8,505 bases of DNA from an uncultured Corynebacterium sp. GTDB taxonomy: Bacteria; Actinomycetota; Actinomycetes; Mycobacteriales; Mycobacteriaceae. Positions 1 through 5,678 of the stretch are shown here, in pieces; position 1 is the stretch's first letter, and the number at the start of each line of letters is the position of its first letter. The stretch is from contig NZ_CAMXWS010000051.1 of NCBI RefSeq assembly GCF_947253065.1, positions 1 through 8,505 of the forward strand. The letters are read 5' to 3'. Both the position numbers and the translations under genes were made by a program. The notes under the pieces were generated by a model. That model did not search any database and had not been told where the DNA came from. It was given only the letters and a program-made list of their open reading frames with translations.

Positions 1-1816
1 CTTCCTGCGGCACCGTGACGGAACCGATGGACTTCATGCGCTTCTTACCGGCTTTTTGCTTCTCAAGCAGCTTGCGTTTACGGGAGATATCGCCGCCGTA
101 GCACTTGGACAGGACGTCCTTGCGCAAGGCGCGAATATTCTCACGGGCAATGATCTTGGAACCAATCGCGGCCTGGACTGGCACCTCGAACTGCTGGCGA
201 GGAATGAGCTCCTTGAGCTTCTTCGTCATCTTGTTGCCGTACCACTGAGCAGAATCGCGGTGCACGATCGCGGAGAATGCATCCACCGGGTCGCCCTGCA
301 GGAGAATGTCCACCTTGACCAGGTCAGCTGGCTGCTCACCGGCTTCCTCGTAGTTAAGCGAGGCATAGCCCTTCGTGCGGGACTTGAGCATGTCAAAGAA
401 GTCGAAGATGATCTCGCCCAGCGGCATGATGTAGCGCAGCTCCACGCGCTCCTCGGAGAGGTACTCCATATTCTTCATCTGGCCACGCTTGGACTGGCAC
501 AGCTCCATGGTGGTGCCTACGAATTCCTGCGGCACGATGAGCGTCATATTCACGATCGGCTCGTAGACTTCCTGGAGTTTCCCGCTCGGCCAGTCAGCCG
601 GGTTGTGCACCATCGACTCGGTGCCGTCTTCCGCGACAACGCGGTAGGTGACAGACGGCGCGGTGGAAATCAGGTCCAGGTCGAATTCGCGCTCCAGGCG
701 GTCGCGGGTGATCTCCATGTGCAGCAGGCCCAGGAAGCCACAGCGGAAACCGAAGCCCAGGGCGACGGAGGTCTCGGGCTCCCAGGTGAGTGAGGCGTCG
801 TTAAGCTGAAGCTTCTCCAAGCTCTCGCGCAACGTCGGGAAGTCTTCCTGGGAGACTGGGAAGAGGCCTGAGTAGACCATCGGCTTGACGTCTTCGAAGC
901 CTTCGAGTGGTTCGGAGGCACCCTTATTCGCCCAGGTGACGGTATCGCCGACACGGGTCTCGCGGACGTCCTTCACACCGGTGATGAGGTAGCCCACCTC
1001 GCCCGGGCCGAGCCCCTTAGCTTTCTGCATCGTCGGGGAGACAATGCCGATCTCAAGAATGTCGTGGGTGACGCCGGTGTTCATCATGGTCACCTTCTGG
1101 CCAGCCTCAAGCTTGCCGTCCATCATGCGGATGTAGGTGACCACGCCACGGAAGGTGTCGTAGACGGAATCGAAAACCAGCGCGCGGGCCGGTGCGTCAG
1201 CACCAGCAGGATCCAGCGAATGCGGCGGCGGAACGAGCTCCACGACCTTATCCAACAGCTCCGGCACGCCCTCACCGGTCTTGCCAGAGACGCGCAGCAC
1301 CTCTTCCGGCTCACAACCGATGATGTGGGCGATCTCCCCGGCGTACTTCTCTGGGTCGGCTGCCGGCAGGTCGATCTTGTTCAGCACCGGAATGATCTCA
1401 AGGTCATTCTCCATCGCCATGTACAGGTTGGCGAGGGTCTGGGCTTCGATGCCCTGTGCTGCGTCGACAAGCAAAATTGCGCCCTCGCACGCATCGAGCG
1501 AACGCGAAACCTCATACGAGAAGTCGACGTGACCTGGCGTATCGATCATCTGCAAGATGGTCTCTTGCCCATCCGCCGTCGTCCACGGCAAGCGCACGTT
1601 CTGCGCCTTGATGGTGATGCCGCGCTCACGCTCAATATCCATGTTGTCCAGGTACTGGTCGCGCATCTCACGTGCCTCAACCACGTTGGACAGCTGCAAA
1701 ATACGGTCCGCAAGGGTGGACTTGCCGTGGTCGATGTGGGCAATAATGCAGAAGTTCCGGATCTGTGCCGGATCCGTGAACGTCTTCAACGCGAAATTCG
1801 TGTTTGCCTTCGCCAT
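1..1816 (-). CDS. lepA: Elongation factor 4 (LepA), C-terminal end outside the window
   Basis: LepA/EF4 is a ribosome-bound translational GTPase, linked in the literature to back-translocation and to ribosome assembly; it acts in the cytoplasm and at the membrane. Translating the minus strand from the ATG at 1816-1814 gives 605 codons, against about 615 in the family, so only roughly ten residues are missing. The GTPase motifs are all present: P-loop AHIDHGKST at residues 26-34, RERGITIKA near 63-71, DTPGH at 92-96 and NKID at 146-149. The LepA-specific C-terminal end is visible, with KCYGGDISRKRKLLEKQKAGKK just before the window edge. An SD-like GAAGGG lies at 1828-1823 on the minus strand, six bases before the ATG, which supports this start; an in-frame TTG slightly upstream is less likely. 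The gene is divergent from the gene at 1948. All long plus-strand ORFs within it are antisense shadows. Confidence 0.97.
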   Translation of the reverse strand, partial: MAKANTNFALKTFTDPAQIRNFCIIAHIDHGKSTLADRILQLSNVVEAREMRDQYLDNMDIERERGITIKAQNVRLPWTTADGQETILQMIDTPGHVDFSYEVSRSLDACEGAILLVDAAQGIEAQTLANLYMAMENDLEIIPVLNKIDLPAADPEKYAGEIAHIIGCEPEEVLRVSGKTGEGVPELLDKVVELVPPPHSLDPAGADAPARALVFDSVYDTFRGVVTYIRMMDGKLEAGQKVTMMNTGVTHDILEIGIVSPTMQKAKGLGPGEVGYLITGVKDVRETRVGDTVTWANKGASEPLEGFEDVKPMVYSGLFPVSQEDFPTLRESLEKLQLNDASLTWEPETSVALGFGFRCGFLGLLHMEITRDRLEREFDLDLISTAPSVTYRVVAEDGTESMVHNPADWPSGKLQEVYEPIVNMTLIVPQEFVGTTMELCQSKRGQMKNMEYLSEERVELRYIMPLGEIIFDFFDMLKSRTKGYASLNYEEAGEQPADLVKVDILLQGDPVDAFSAIVHRDSAQWYGNKMTKKLKELIPRQQFEVPVQAAIGSKIIARENIRALRKDVLSKCYGGDISRKRKLLEKQKAGKKRMKSIGSVTVPQE

Positions 1817-1947
1817 CGCCAACCCTTCGCTTCGGTGCCAAAACTGGTGAAAACTAAGGTCACCATACCGTGACATATACACCGGGGAGCAATCGCCGCT
1901 AAGGAGTAAGGTGTGCTGCAGAAAGCCCAGCCCGGAAAGGAGAGCCG
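1817..1947. promoter_or_regulatory. Divergent intergenic region between lepA and the two-TM protein gene
   Basis: This 131-base spacer must hold the promoters of both lepA (minus) and the membrane-protein gene (plus). Candidate -10 elements are TAAGGT at 1907-1912 for the plus-strand gene, and TATATG (in TGTATATGTCAC) or TATGGT near 1880-1863 read on the minus strand for lepA. None has a convincing -35 element, so no promoter is assigned firmly. The spacer also holds a short inverted repeat, GTCAC-N6-GTGAC, at 1859-1874. Confidence 0.45.
1936..1942 (+). promoter_or_regulatory. Ribosome binding site for the two-TM protein
   Basis: AAAGGAG sits five bases before the ATG at 1948 and is the strongest Shine-Dalgarno sequence in the window. 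It fixes the start of the downstream gene. The contrast with the weak or absent SD sequences of the minus-strand operon is clear. Confidence 0.75.
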
Positions 1948-2625
1948 ATGGAGAACACCCCCGCACGCCGCGAATGGAACGCATCGGTGGAGCTGTTCCC
2001 GAAAGATTTCTCCCGCTTTGTACTGCCGCAAAACTTAGGGCAGTTGATGTCAAAGACGAATGCGCACACGTTTCGCACCTACGCTGACTTCGCAAAATAC
2101 ATCGAGCCCGCCGCCGAGAGCATTCCGGAACCGAAGAAGCGGTCCACAGGCGCGCTAAAGCGCATTGGTATTTCCGCGTTGCTCGTCGTTGCGGCGTTGG
2201 CGATGATCCTGACGGCTGATGGGTCGGCGCTTGGTGTCACCGCATTGATCTTCGGTCTCCTGCTCGGCTTCTTTGCCACGTGCGTCGGGTTTTTCTCCAC
2301 CATCGAATTCCTCGGTCACCTGTCCAGCGAATCCAACCGCCCAACCGCACACCAGCGTCTCGCAGCATCGCTTGGCGACGAACCAGCCTCCGCACTCCCC
2401 GTCTTCATCGTCGACCGGCTCACCATGACCGCTGAAGAAAATGACGTGCTCGACCAGTGTCTCGGCCTATACAACTACGCGCAGGCCAATCAGCTGCCGC
2501 TCAGCGTTGATCACTGGCGTGCGCTCACCCAGACCGCGCTTGCTCAAACGCGCCACGCACGCCACGTCGGCGAGCCCCGCGCTCTGCAAGATCTGCGCGC
2601 AAGCATCGAGCGCCTTGAGCTCTAA
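1948..2625 (+). CDS. Hypothetical protein with two membrane segments
   Basis: I do not recognise a family for this 225-residue protein. It has a polar N-terminal part (about 1-70), with KKR at 63-65 and KR at 71-72 just before the membrane. Two hydrophobic helices follow at about 73-90 and 95-117. A short DGSALG turn separates them, so this is a hairpin membrane anchor. A soluble C-terminal domain of about 105 residues (118-225) looks mainly helical and alanine/leucine rich. The basic residues before the first helix favour both tails being cytoplasmic; that is inference. The start is set by a strong AAAGGAG. The PemK-like gene follows 42 bases downstream on the same strand but seems to have its own promoter. 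The function is unknown, and coding status is well supported by the RBS, codon usage and the fit between neighbours. Confidence 0.85.
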   Translation: MENTPARREWNASVELFPKDFSRFVLPQNLGQLMSKTNAHTFRTYADFAKYIEPAAESIPEPKKRSTGALKRIGISALLVVAALAMILTADGSALGVTALIFGLLLGFFATCVGFFSTIEFLGHLSSESNRPTAHQRLAASLGDEPASALPVFIVDRLTMTAEENDVLDQCLGLYNYAQANQLPLSVDHWRALTQTALAQTRHARHVGEPRALQDLRASIERLEL

Positions 2626-2631
2626 AAACGC

Positions 2632-2668
2632 TTTTCGACGTCCCACCAATCCACTAGGCTTTAAAGAA
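2632..2668 (+). promoter_or_regulatory. Predicted promoter of the PemK-like gene (leaderless arrangement)
   Basis: TAGGCT at 2655-2660 fits the actinobacterial -10 pattern TAnnnT and ends seven bases before the ATG at 2668. Transcription would therefore begin at or within a base of the start codon. The sequence before the ATG (CTTTAAAGA) contains no Shine-Dalgarno motif, which agrees with a leaderless mRNA. The -35 region is weak: TTTTCG at 2632-2637 is the best candidate, with a 17-base spacer. Leaderless transcripts are common in corynebacteria and mycobacteria. Confidence 0.5.
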
Positions 2669-3174
2669 TGAAATTTCTGCGGCGCCTCGCTCGGCTCGGA
2701 GCCAGCAAACAAACGGCGTTGGACCAGGGTCTGAAGATCCTGAACGAACGCATGGGCAATTCGCCCACCAGCGAACGTCGTCGTGCCGCACGTACCCGCG
2801 TGGTCCCCACCGGTGAGATTTCCCGCAGCATCTTCTACGCCCCTGACATGGACGGGCAGGCTGAGCCCGGCGAGGTCGTGTGGTTCAACGTGCCCACCAC
2901 CCCGCTGAAAGAACGGTCGATGCTTGTTGTTGGCCGTGACCGCCACGACGTGTTGGGGCTGCTGATTTCCGCCAATGAAGATCACGCCGGTGAGGATGAC
3001 TGGTTGCCGATTGGCAGCGGCGAGTGGAAACCGACCGGTGAGGCCTGCTGGGTCCGCACGGACAAAACCCTGTTTATCCCCGAAACGGATCTGCGTCGCC
3101 GCGGTGCACTCTTCCCCGCCCGGCGCTTCGCGCACATCGCTGAGCACCTCCGCAAACGCTTCGACTGGGCCTGA
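2668..3174 (+). CDS. PemK/MazF-like family protein without an adjacent antitoxin
   Basis: The central and C-terminal parts resemble the PemK/MazF fold. GEVVWFNVP at 68-76 matches the first strand of that family (GDIVWVxF-like). KERSMLVV at 81-88 matches the RPxLVV strand, with Arg83 at the place of the catalytic arginine. LGLLISAN at 96-103 carries Ser101 near the usual catalytic Thr/Ser. The C-terminal block VRTDKTLFIPETDLRRRG (129-146) is the later conserved strand and helix. With 168 residues it is longer than a classical MazF (about 110), the excess being a basic N-terminal region (1-65). Known MazF proteins cut single-stranded RNA; whether this one does is unproven. No antitoxin-like ORF lies directly upstream, where the neighbour is the two-TM membrane protein. 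A related gene appears to sit beside lepA in other actinobacteria, which hints at a chromosomal role rather than a mobile toxin-antitoxin module. Confidence 0.75.
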   Translation: MKFLRRLARLGASKQTALDQGLKILNERMGNSPTSERRRAARTRVVPTGEISRSIFYAPDMDGQAEPGEVVWFNVPTTPLKERSMLVVGRDRHDVLGLLISANEDHAGEDDWLPIGSGEWKPTGEACWVRTDKTLFIPETDLRRRGALFPARRFAHIAEHLRKRFDWA

Positions 3175-3180
3175 AGCGAT

Positions 3181-3209
3181 TTGGGCAGCCTGCCACCAGC
3201 TGCTAAGTT
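3181..3209 (+). promoter_or_regulatory. Candidate rpsT promoter
   Basis: TTGGGC at 3181-3186 and TAAGTT at 3204-3209 are separated by exactly 17 bases, and TGC directly before TAAGTT gives an extended -10. Transcription would start near 3216, leaving an untranslated leader of about 150 bases before rpsT. A second TATGCA at 3284-3289 could be a closer -10, but it lacks a recognisable -35. Judged by motif only. Confidence 0.4.
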
Positions 3210-3292
3210 ATGAACGTTATTCGCGCCAGCTTTCGTGTTGGGTGCGTCGCGCGCCGCGGGCAGGACCTTGGGTTCGTGGCTTGTATGCAAAG

Positions 3293-3316
3293 TCGTGACG
3301 CTGCAGTCCCTCACGA
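3293..3316 (+). other. Inverted repeat in the rpsT leader
   Basis: TCGTGA at 3293-3298 and TCACGA at 3311-3316 form a perfect 6-bp stem with a 12-base loop, about 55 bases before the rpsT start codon. It could be an RNA hairpin in the leader or a protein-binding palindrome. A match this short can also arise by chance in a GC-rich region. Confidence 0.3.
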
Positions 3317-3369
3317 GTTGGGTAATCGAATGCACGAGACACTATCCGTCAAGATTCAAGAGGTACATC

Positions 3370-3633
3370 ATGGCTAATATCAAGCAGCAGAAGAAGCGCG
3401 TTCTGACCAACGAGAAGCGTCGCGTGCGCAACAAGAGCGTCCGCTCCGCTGTCCGCACCGAGATCCGCAAGTTCAACGAGATCATCGAAGGTGGCGACAA
3501 GAAGGCTGCGGAGGAGCAGCTCCGCATCGCTTCCCGCAAGCTCGACAAGGCTGTGACCAAGGGCGTCTACCACCGCAACAGCGCGGCTAACAAGAAGTCC
3601 AACATGGCTCGCGCCCTGAACAAGCTCGGCTAA
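3370..3633 (+). CDS. rpsT: 30S ribosomal protein bS20
   Basis: The product is the 87-residue bS20 protein, which binds 16S rRNA early in small-subunit assembly. The family signature is clear: MANIKQQKKRVLTNEKRR at the N-terminus, a helical lysine- and arginine-rich body, and YHRNSAANKKSNMARALNKL at the C-terminus. The length is normal for the family. The reading frame stays open upstream to 3235, but the start must be the ATG at 3370. The MANIK N-terminus is the conserved one, and AAGAGG at 3358-3363 provides an SD sequence at a six-base spacing. The gene is monocistronic, preceded by a long leader and followed immediately by an intrinsic terminator. S20 is autoregulated at translation in E. 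coli; nothing here shows that directly. Confidence 0.97.
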   Translation: MANIKQQKKRVLTNEKRRVRNKSVRSAVRTEIRKFNEIIEGGDKKAAEEQLRIASRKLDKAVTKGVYHRNSAANKKSNMARALNKLG

Positions 3634-3649
3634 ATTCAACGCCAGCGCC

Positions 3650-3685
3650 AACCCGTCTGCCCCCGTGGCAGGCGGGTTTTTCTTT
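3650..3685 (+). terminator. Intrinsic terminator of rpsT
   Basis: AACCCGTCTGCC (3650-3661) pairs with GGCAGGCGGGTT (3667-3678), giving a 12-bp stem with one T-G wobble and a five-base loop. It runs directly into a T-rich tract (TTTTTCTTT from 3677). It starts 16 bases after the rpsT stop and insulates rpsT from the esterase gene. Confidence 0.92.
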
Positions 3686-3700
3686 GCCCTCCGCGGAGAT

Positions 3701-3737
3701 GTGACAGCGTAATCCTCTGCCCCGTATGATCCCCTCA
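3701..3737 (+). promoter_or_regulatory. Strong predicted promoter of the esterase gene (leaderless arrangement)
   Basis: GTGACA at 3701-3706 (5 of 6 against TTGACA) and TATGAT at 3725-3730 (5 of 6 against TATAAT) lie 18 bases apart. The -10 ends six bases before the ATG at 3737, so the transcript would begin at or next to the A of the start codon. No Shine-Dalgarno sequence is present between them (CCCCTC). This is the best sigma-A-type promoter match in the window. Confidence 0.72.
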
Positions 3738-4636
3738 TGCTTAAAATCCGTCGGGGCGCGTGCGCCGCTTTCATCGCTGCCACTGTTGCTCTTTCCGCCG
3801 CCCCCACTGCGGCTGCTCAGTCCAGCATTTCCAGCAAGTCCAATGCGGCTCAGATGTCCAGCCAGCTGGGTGATTTCCTCACCGCATTCGGCAAGATTGA
3901 TCTGGATAACCGTTCCGTCACCGTGGATGGTGTCAAGCGCCCCTACACGTTGGTGCTGCCGAAGAATTACAACCCGATGCGGGCTTACCCGGTCATCCTC
4001 GGTTTCGGTGGCTGGCAGCACGATGCCGCACGTACCCGCTCCTACGAGAAGCTCGAGGATGCCGCGGGCAGCCGCGCCATTGTGATCTACCCGCAGGCCA
4101 TCAACAATGCGTGGGGCGGTGCGCCGTACGCGCAGACCTCCGTCGATGCAGATATTCGTTATATCCGCGCACTGCTTAACCACGTCGCCTCGCAGCACAA
4201 CATCGACCGCAACAGCGTCTACGCCACTGGCCTGTCCAACGGCGGCGGTATGGCTGCTGCGCTGGGGTGCCACGCCCCGGATCTCGTCGCTGGTGTTGCC
4301 AGCGTTGCTGGTGCCTACTACAACCCGACGGTGACCAAGTGCGCCCGCGGAAAGGTGCCCACCTTGATCATGCACGCGGATAATGACGATGTGGTCAAGT
4401 ACCACGGTGGCACCCGCCACGGCGCGGCATACCGCTCCGTGCCGTCGGTGTTCTACGACACCGGCCGCCGTAATGGCTGCAACATGAATAAGGTGTCCCC
4501 CCGCCGGGTCGGCCCGTCCACGATCTACACCCCGGCAGGCTGCTCGCAGCGCACTGAACTGGAGAAGATCGCTGGTGGCGGACACACCTGGTTCCGCAGC
4601 GCGACCGACCGCACCGTGAAATTCTTCTTGGGCTAA
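3737..4636 (+). CDS. Secreted PHB-depolymerase/LpqC-type esterase (alpha/beta hydrolase)
   Basis: This 299-residue exported serine hydrolase belongs to the PHB depolymerase/LpqC/feruloyl-esterase-like (CE1) group. The signal peptide is clear: positively charged KIRR at 3-6, a hydrophobic core at about 8-21, and a likely cleavage at the AAA-QS region near 27-28. There is no lipobox cysteine, so it is probably secreted rather than lipid-anchored. The catalytic triad is visible: Ser167 in GLSNGGG (165-171), an acid in HADNDDVV (213-220; Asp217 aligns best) and His283 in GGGHTWF (280-286). RPYTLVLPKNY (68-78) is the usual first strand and FGGW (90-93) the likely oxyanion-hole region. Four cysteines of the mature part (178, 202, 248, 269) may form two disulfides. 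The true substrate is unknown; short-chain esters, polyesters or feruloyl-type esters are all possible. The gene stands alone and converges with the exporter gene. Confidence 0.9.
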   Translation: MLKIRRGACAAFIAATVALSAAPTAAAQSSISSKSNAAQMSSQLGDFLTAFGKIDLDNRSVTVDGVKRPYTLVLPKNYNPMRAYPVILGFGGWQHDAARTRSYEKLEDAAGSRAIVIYPQAINNAWGGAPYAQTSVDADIRYIRALLNHVASQHNIDRNSVYATGLSNGGGMAAALGCHAPDLVAGVASVAGAYYNPTVTKCARGKVPTLIMHADNDDVVKYHGGTRHGAAYRSVPSVFYDTGRRNGCNMNKVSPRRVGPSTIYTPAGCSQRTELEKIAGGGHTWFRSATDRTVKFFLG

Positions 4637-4644
4637 GAGCCCAA
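4628..4644. terminator. Perfect hairpin covering both convergent stop codons
   Basis: TTGGGCT (4628-4634) pairs perfectly with AGCCCAA (4638-4644) around the loop AAG. The stem spans the esterase TAA (4634-4636) and the exporter TAG (4635-4633 on the minus strand). It forms equally on either transcript, so it could act as a bidirectional terminator. There is no T-run on either side, so true termination activity is uncertain. Confidence 0.5.
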
Positions 4645-5280
4645 TCCCACGATTCCTCGTGCGACGAGGACGGTGCCGGCAACAATGAAGAACCCGCCGG
4701 CACCGATGTCGATATAGGGGCCAGCGCTGAACAGCTTTCGACGCACACGCTCTGTGGACACTACGAAGCTGTATGCGACGAACAGCAGCACCGTGGTGAT
4801 CCACAGCGCGAAAATCACGATCATCGCCGGGCCAAGTCCTGGGCTCGGCGGCAAAAGCGGGGCAACAAGCGCGGCCAGGAACAAGACGATCTTGGGGTTA
4901 GAAAGATTCGTGGTCAAGCCCTTGAAGAAGCTGTCACGTGGCGTACCCAGTCGCTCTTCTGCCTCGTCCATATCCAGCGGCGGATTCAGCCGGTCATGCC
5001 ACCCCTGGCGTGCCGTGGTGTAACCCATAAAAATGATCCAGGCACCACCTGCAACCTGAATCAATTCCAACAGCCACGGGAATGCGGTGAGCAATGCCGC
5101 AGCGCCCAATACCGTGAGCGTGATCCAGAACAGTGCCCCGGTCAGAATGCCAAAGGTGGCTGCGATCGCGTGCTTCCGGGAACGGGTGGCATAGCGTGTG
5201 AGCAGGACGACATCCGGTCCCGGTGTCACCGCACCCGCCAGGTTGACGAGGACGATCGCCGCGAGATCCGCGGGATTCAC
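4633..5280 (-). CDS. LysE/RhtB-family amino-acid exporter
   Basis: The protein is a 215-residue inner-membrane efflux carrier of the LysE/RhtB superfamily, members of which export lysine, threonine, homoserine or similar amino acids. The N-terminal signature is NLAGAVTPGPDVVLLTR (13-29), with PGPD at 20-23. The second signature, FFKGLTTNLSNPKIVLFLAA (118-137), is also diagnostic. Hydrophobic segments lie near 6-28, 38-65, 68-90, 130-145, 150-175 and 190-210, the expected set of about six helices. The start is GTG at 5280-5278, which overlaps the ankyrin gene stop as GTGA, so translation is probably coupled. It is the last gene of the operon, and its stop overlaps the esterase stop. A homologue near rpsT is, as I recall, named rhtB in C. 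glutamicum; the substrate cannot be read from the sequence. Confidence 0.9.
   Translation of the reverse strand: MNPADLAAIVLVNLAGAVTPGPDVVLLTRYATRSRKHAIAATFGILTGALFWITLTVLGAAALLTAFPWLLELIQVAGGAWIIFMGYTTARQGWHDRLNPPLDMDEAEERLGTPRDSFFKGLTTNLSNPKIVLFLAALVAPLLPPSPGLGPAMIVIFALWITTVLLFVAYSFVVSTERVRRKLFSAGPYIDIGAGGFFIVAGTVLVARGIVGLGS
4654..4670. terminator. Second perfect hairpin in the convergent junction
   Basis: TCCTCGT (4654-4660) and ACGAGGA (4664-4670) form another perfect 7-bp stem with a three-base loop (GCG), ten bases from the first hairpin and inside the 3' end of the exporter gene. Together the two resemble a tandem terminator or mRNA-stabilising element for the esterase transcript, which has no other space for one. 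There is no T-run after it. Confidence 0.42.
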
Positions 5281-5678
5281 TTGCTCATCTTCTCCACGAG
5301 GTCGTCGCGCTCGAACATCTTCGCCGTCGAGATCGCGTCAGGGGTGCCGGCGGTCGGGTCGGCGCCGGCGGCAAGGAGGACGTCGATAAGCGCGTCCTCT
5401 TTTTTGAAAACGACGCCCGCGAGTGGCGCCTGGCCGCGCTCGTTGAGCTTGTTCACGTCTGCGCCGCGCTCGATGAGGCCACGCGTGAGTTCGACGTGTC
5501 CCGCATAGGAGGCGAGCATCAAAAACGTGTTGCCGTCCTGGTTGGCCATGTCCACGGCAACGCCCTGGTCAACATAGTCCAACAAGGTCAGATCGCCGCC
5601 CCGCGCCATATTGAACAGGCGGGTGGCGAATTCTTGCACGTCTGCGGGAATCTCAGTCACGGGAAGGCACACTATCAC
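5277..5678 (-). CDS. Small ankyrin-repeat protein
   Basis: This 133-residue cytoplasmic protein is made almost entirely of ankyrin repeats, which usually bind partner proteins. One full repeat spans about 47-77, with GNTFLMLASYAGHVELTRGL and RGADVN. Another spans 78-109, with RGQAPLAGVVFKKEDALI and AAGADPT. A degenerate first unit lies at 18-46 (LFNMARGGDLTLLDYVDQG). There is no signal peptide or membrane segment. The start is taken as the GTG at 5678-5676, which overlaps the holA stop as GTGA. Internal GTG codons at residues 3 and 7 are alternatives. No strong SD precedes any of them, which fits coupled translation. It lies between holA and the exporter; its partner is unknown. Confidence 0.88.
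   Translation of the reverse strand: MIVCLPVTEIPADVQEFATRLFNMARGGDLTLLDYVDQGVAVDMANQDGNTFLMLASYAGHVELTRGLIERGADVNKLNERGQAPLAGVVFKKEDALIDVLLAAGADPTAGTPDAISTAKMFERDDLVEKMSK

Noticed and set aside
56..1873. Long plus-strand ORFs of 245 and 269 codons opposite lepA
   Set aside because: They are antisense to an unmistakable lepA, have no family features, and arise from GC-rich codon bias.
2623..2640. AAAACGCTTTT as a terminator after the two-TM protein gene
   Set aside because: Only a four-pair A/T stem with a three-base loop and no GC content, so too weak to call.
2467..3147. A 226-codon minus-strand ORF across the PemK-like gene
   Set aside because: It crosses two plus-strand genes and the gap between them and shows no family resemblance.
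2668..3174. Classical type II toxin-antitoxin pair
   Set aside because: No small antitoxin ORF overlaps or adjoins the PemK-like gene on either side, so only a solitary protein can be supported.
3181..3205. GCAGC/GCTGC stem as a terminator after the PemK-like gene
   Set aside because: Five pairs with a nine-base loop and no T-tract; it overlaps the better candidate for an rpsT promoter.
3235..3369. N-terminal extension of rpsT (start at 3235)
   Set aside because: bS20 proteins begin with MANIK, and AAGAGG lies correctly before the ATG at 3370; the upstream residues look like translated leader.
3587..4804. A 405-codon minus-strand ORF opposite the esterase
   Set aside because: It runs through the rpsT terminator and the esterase, whose signal peptide and catalytic triad are clear. 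The antisense product has low-complexity His/Arg/Gly composition and no RBS.
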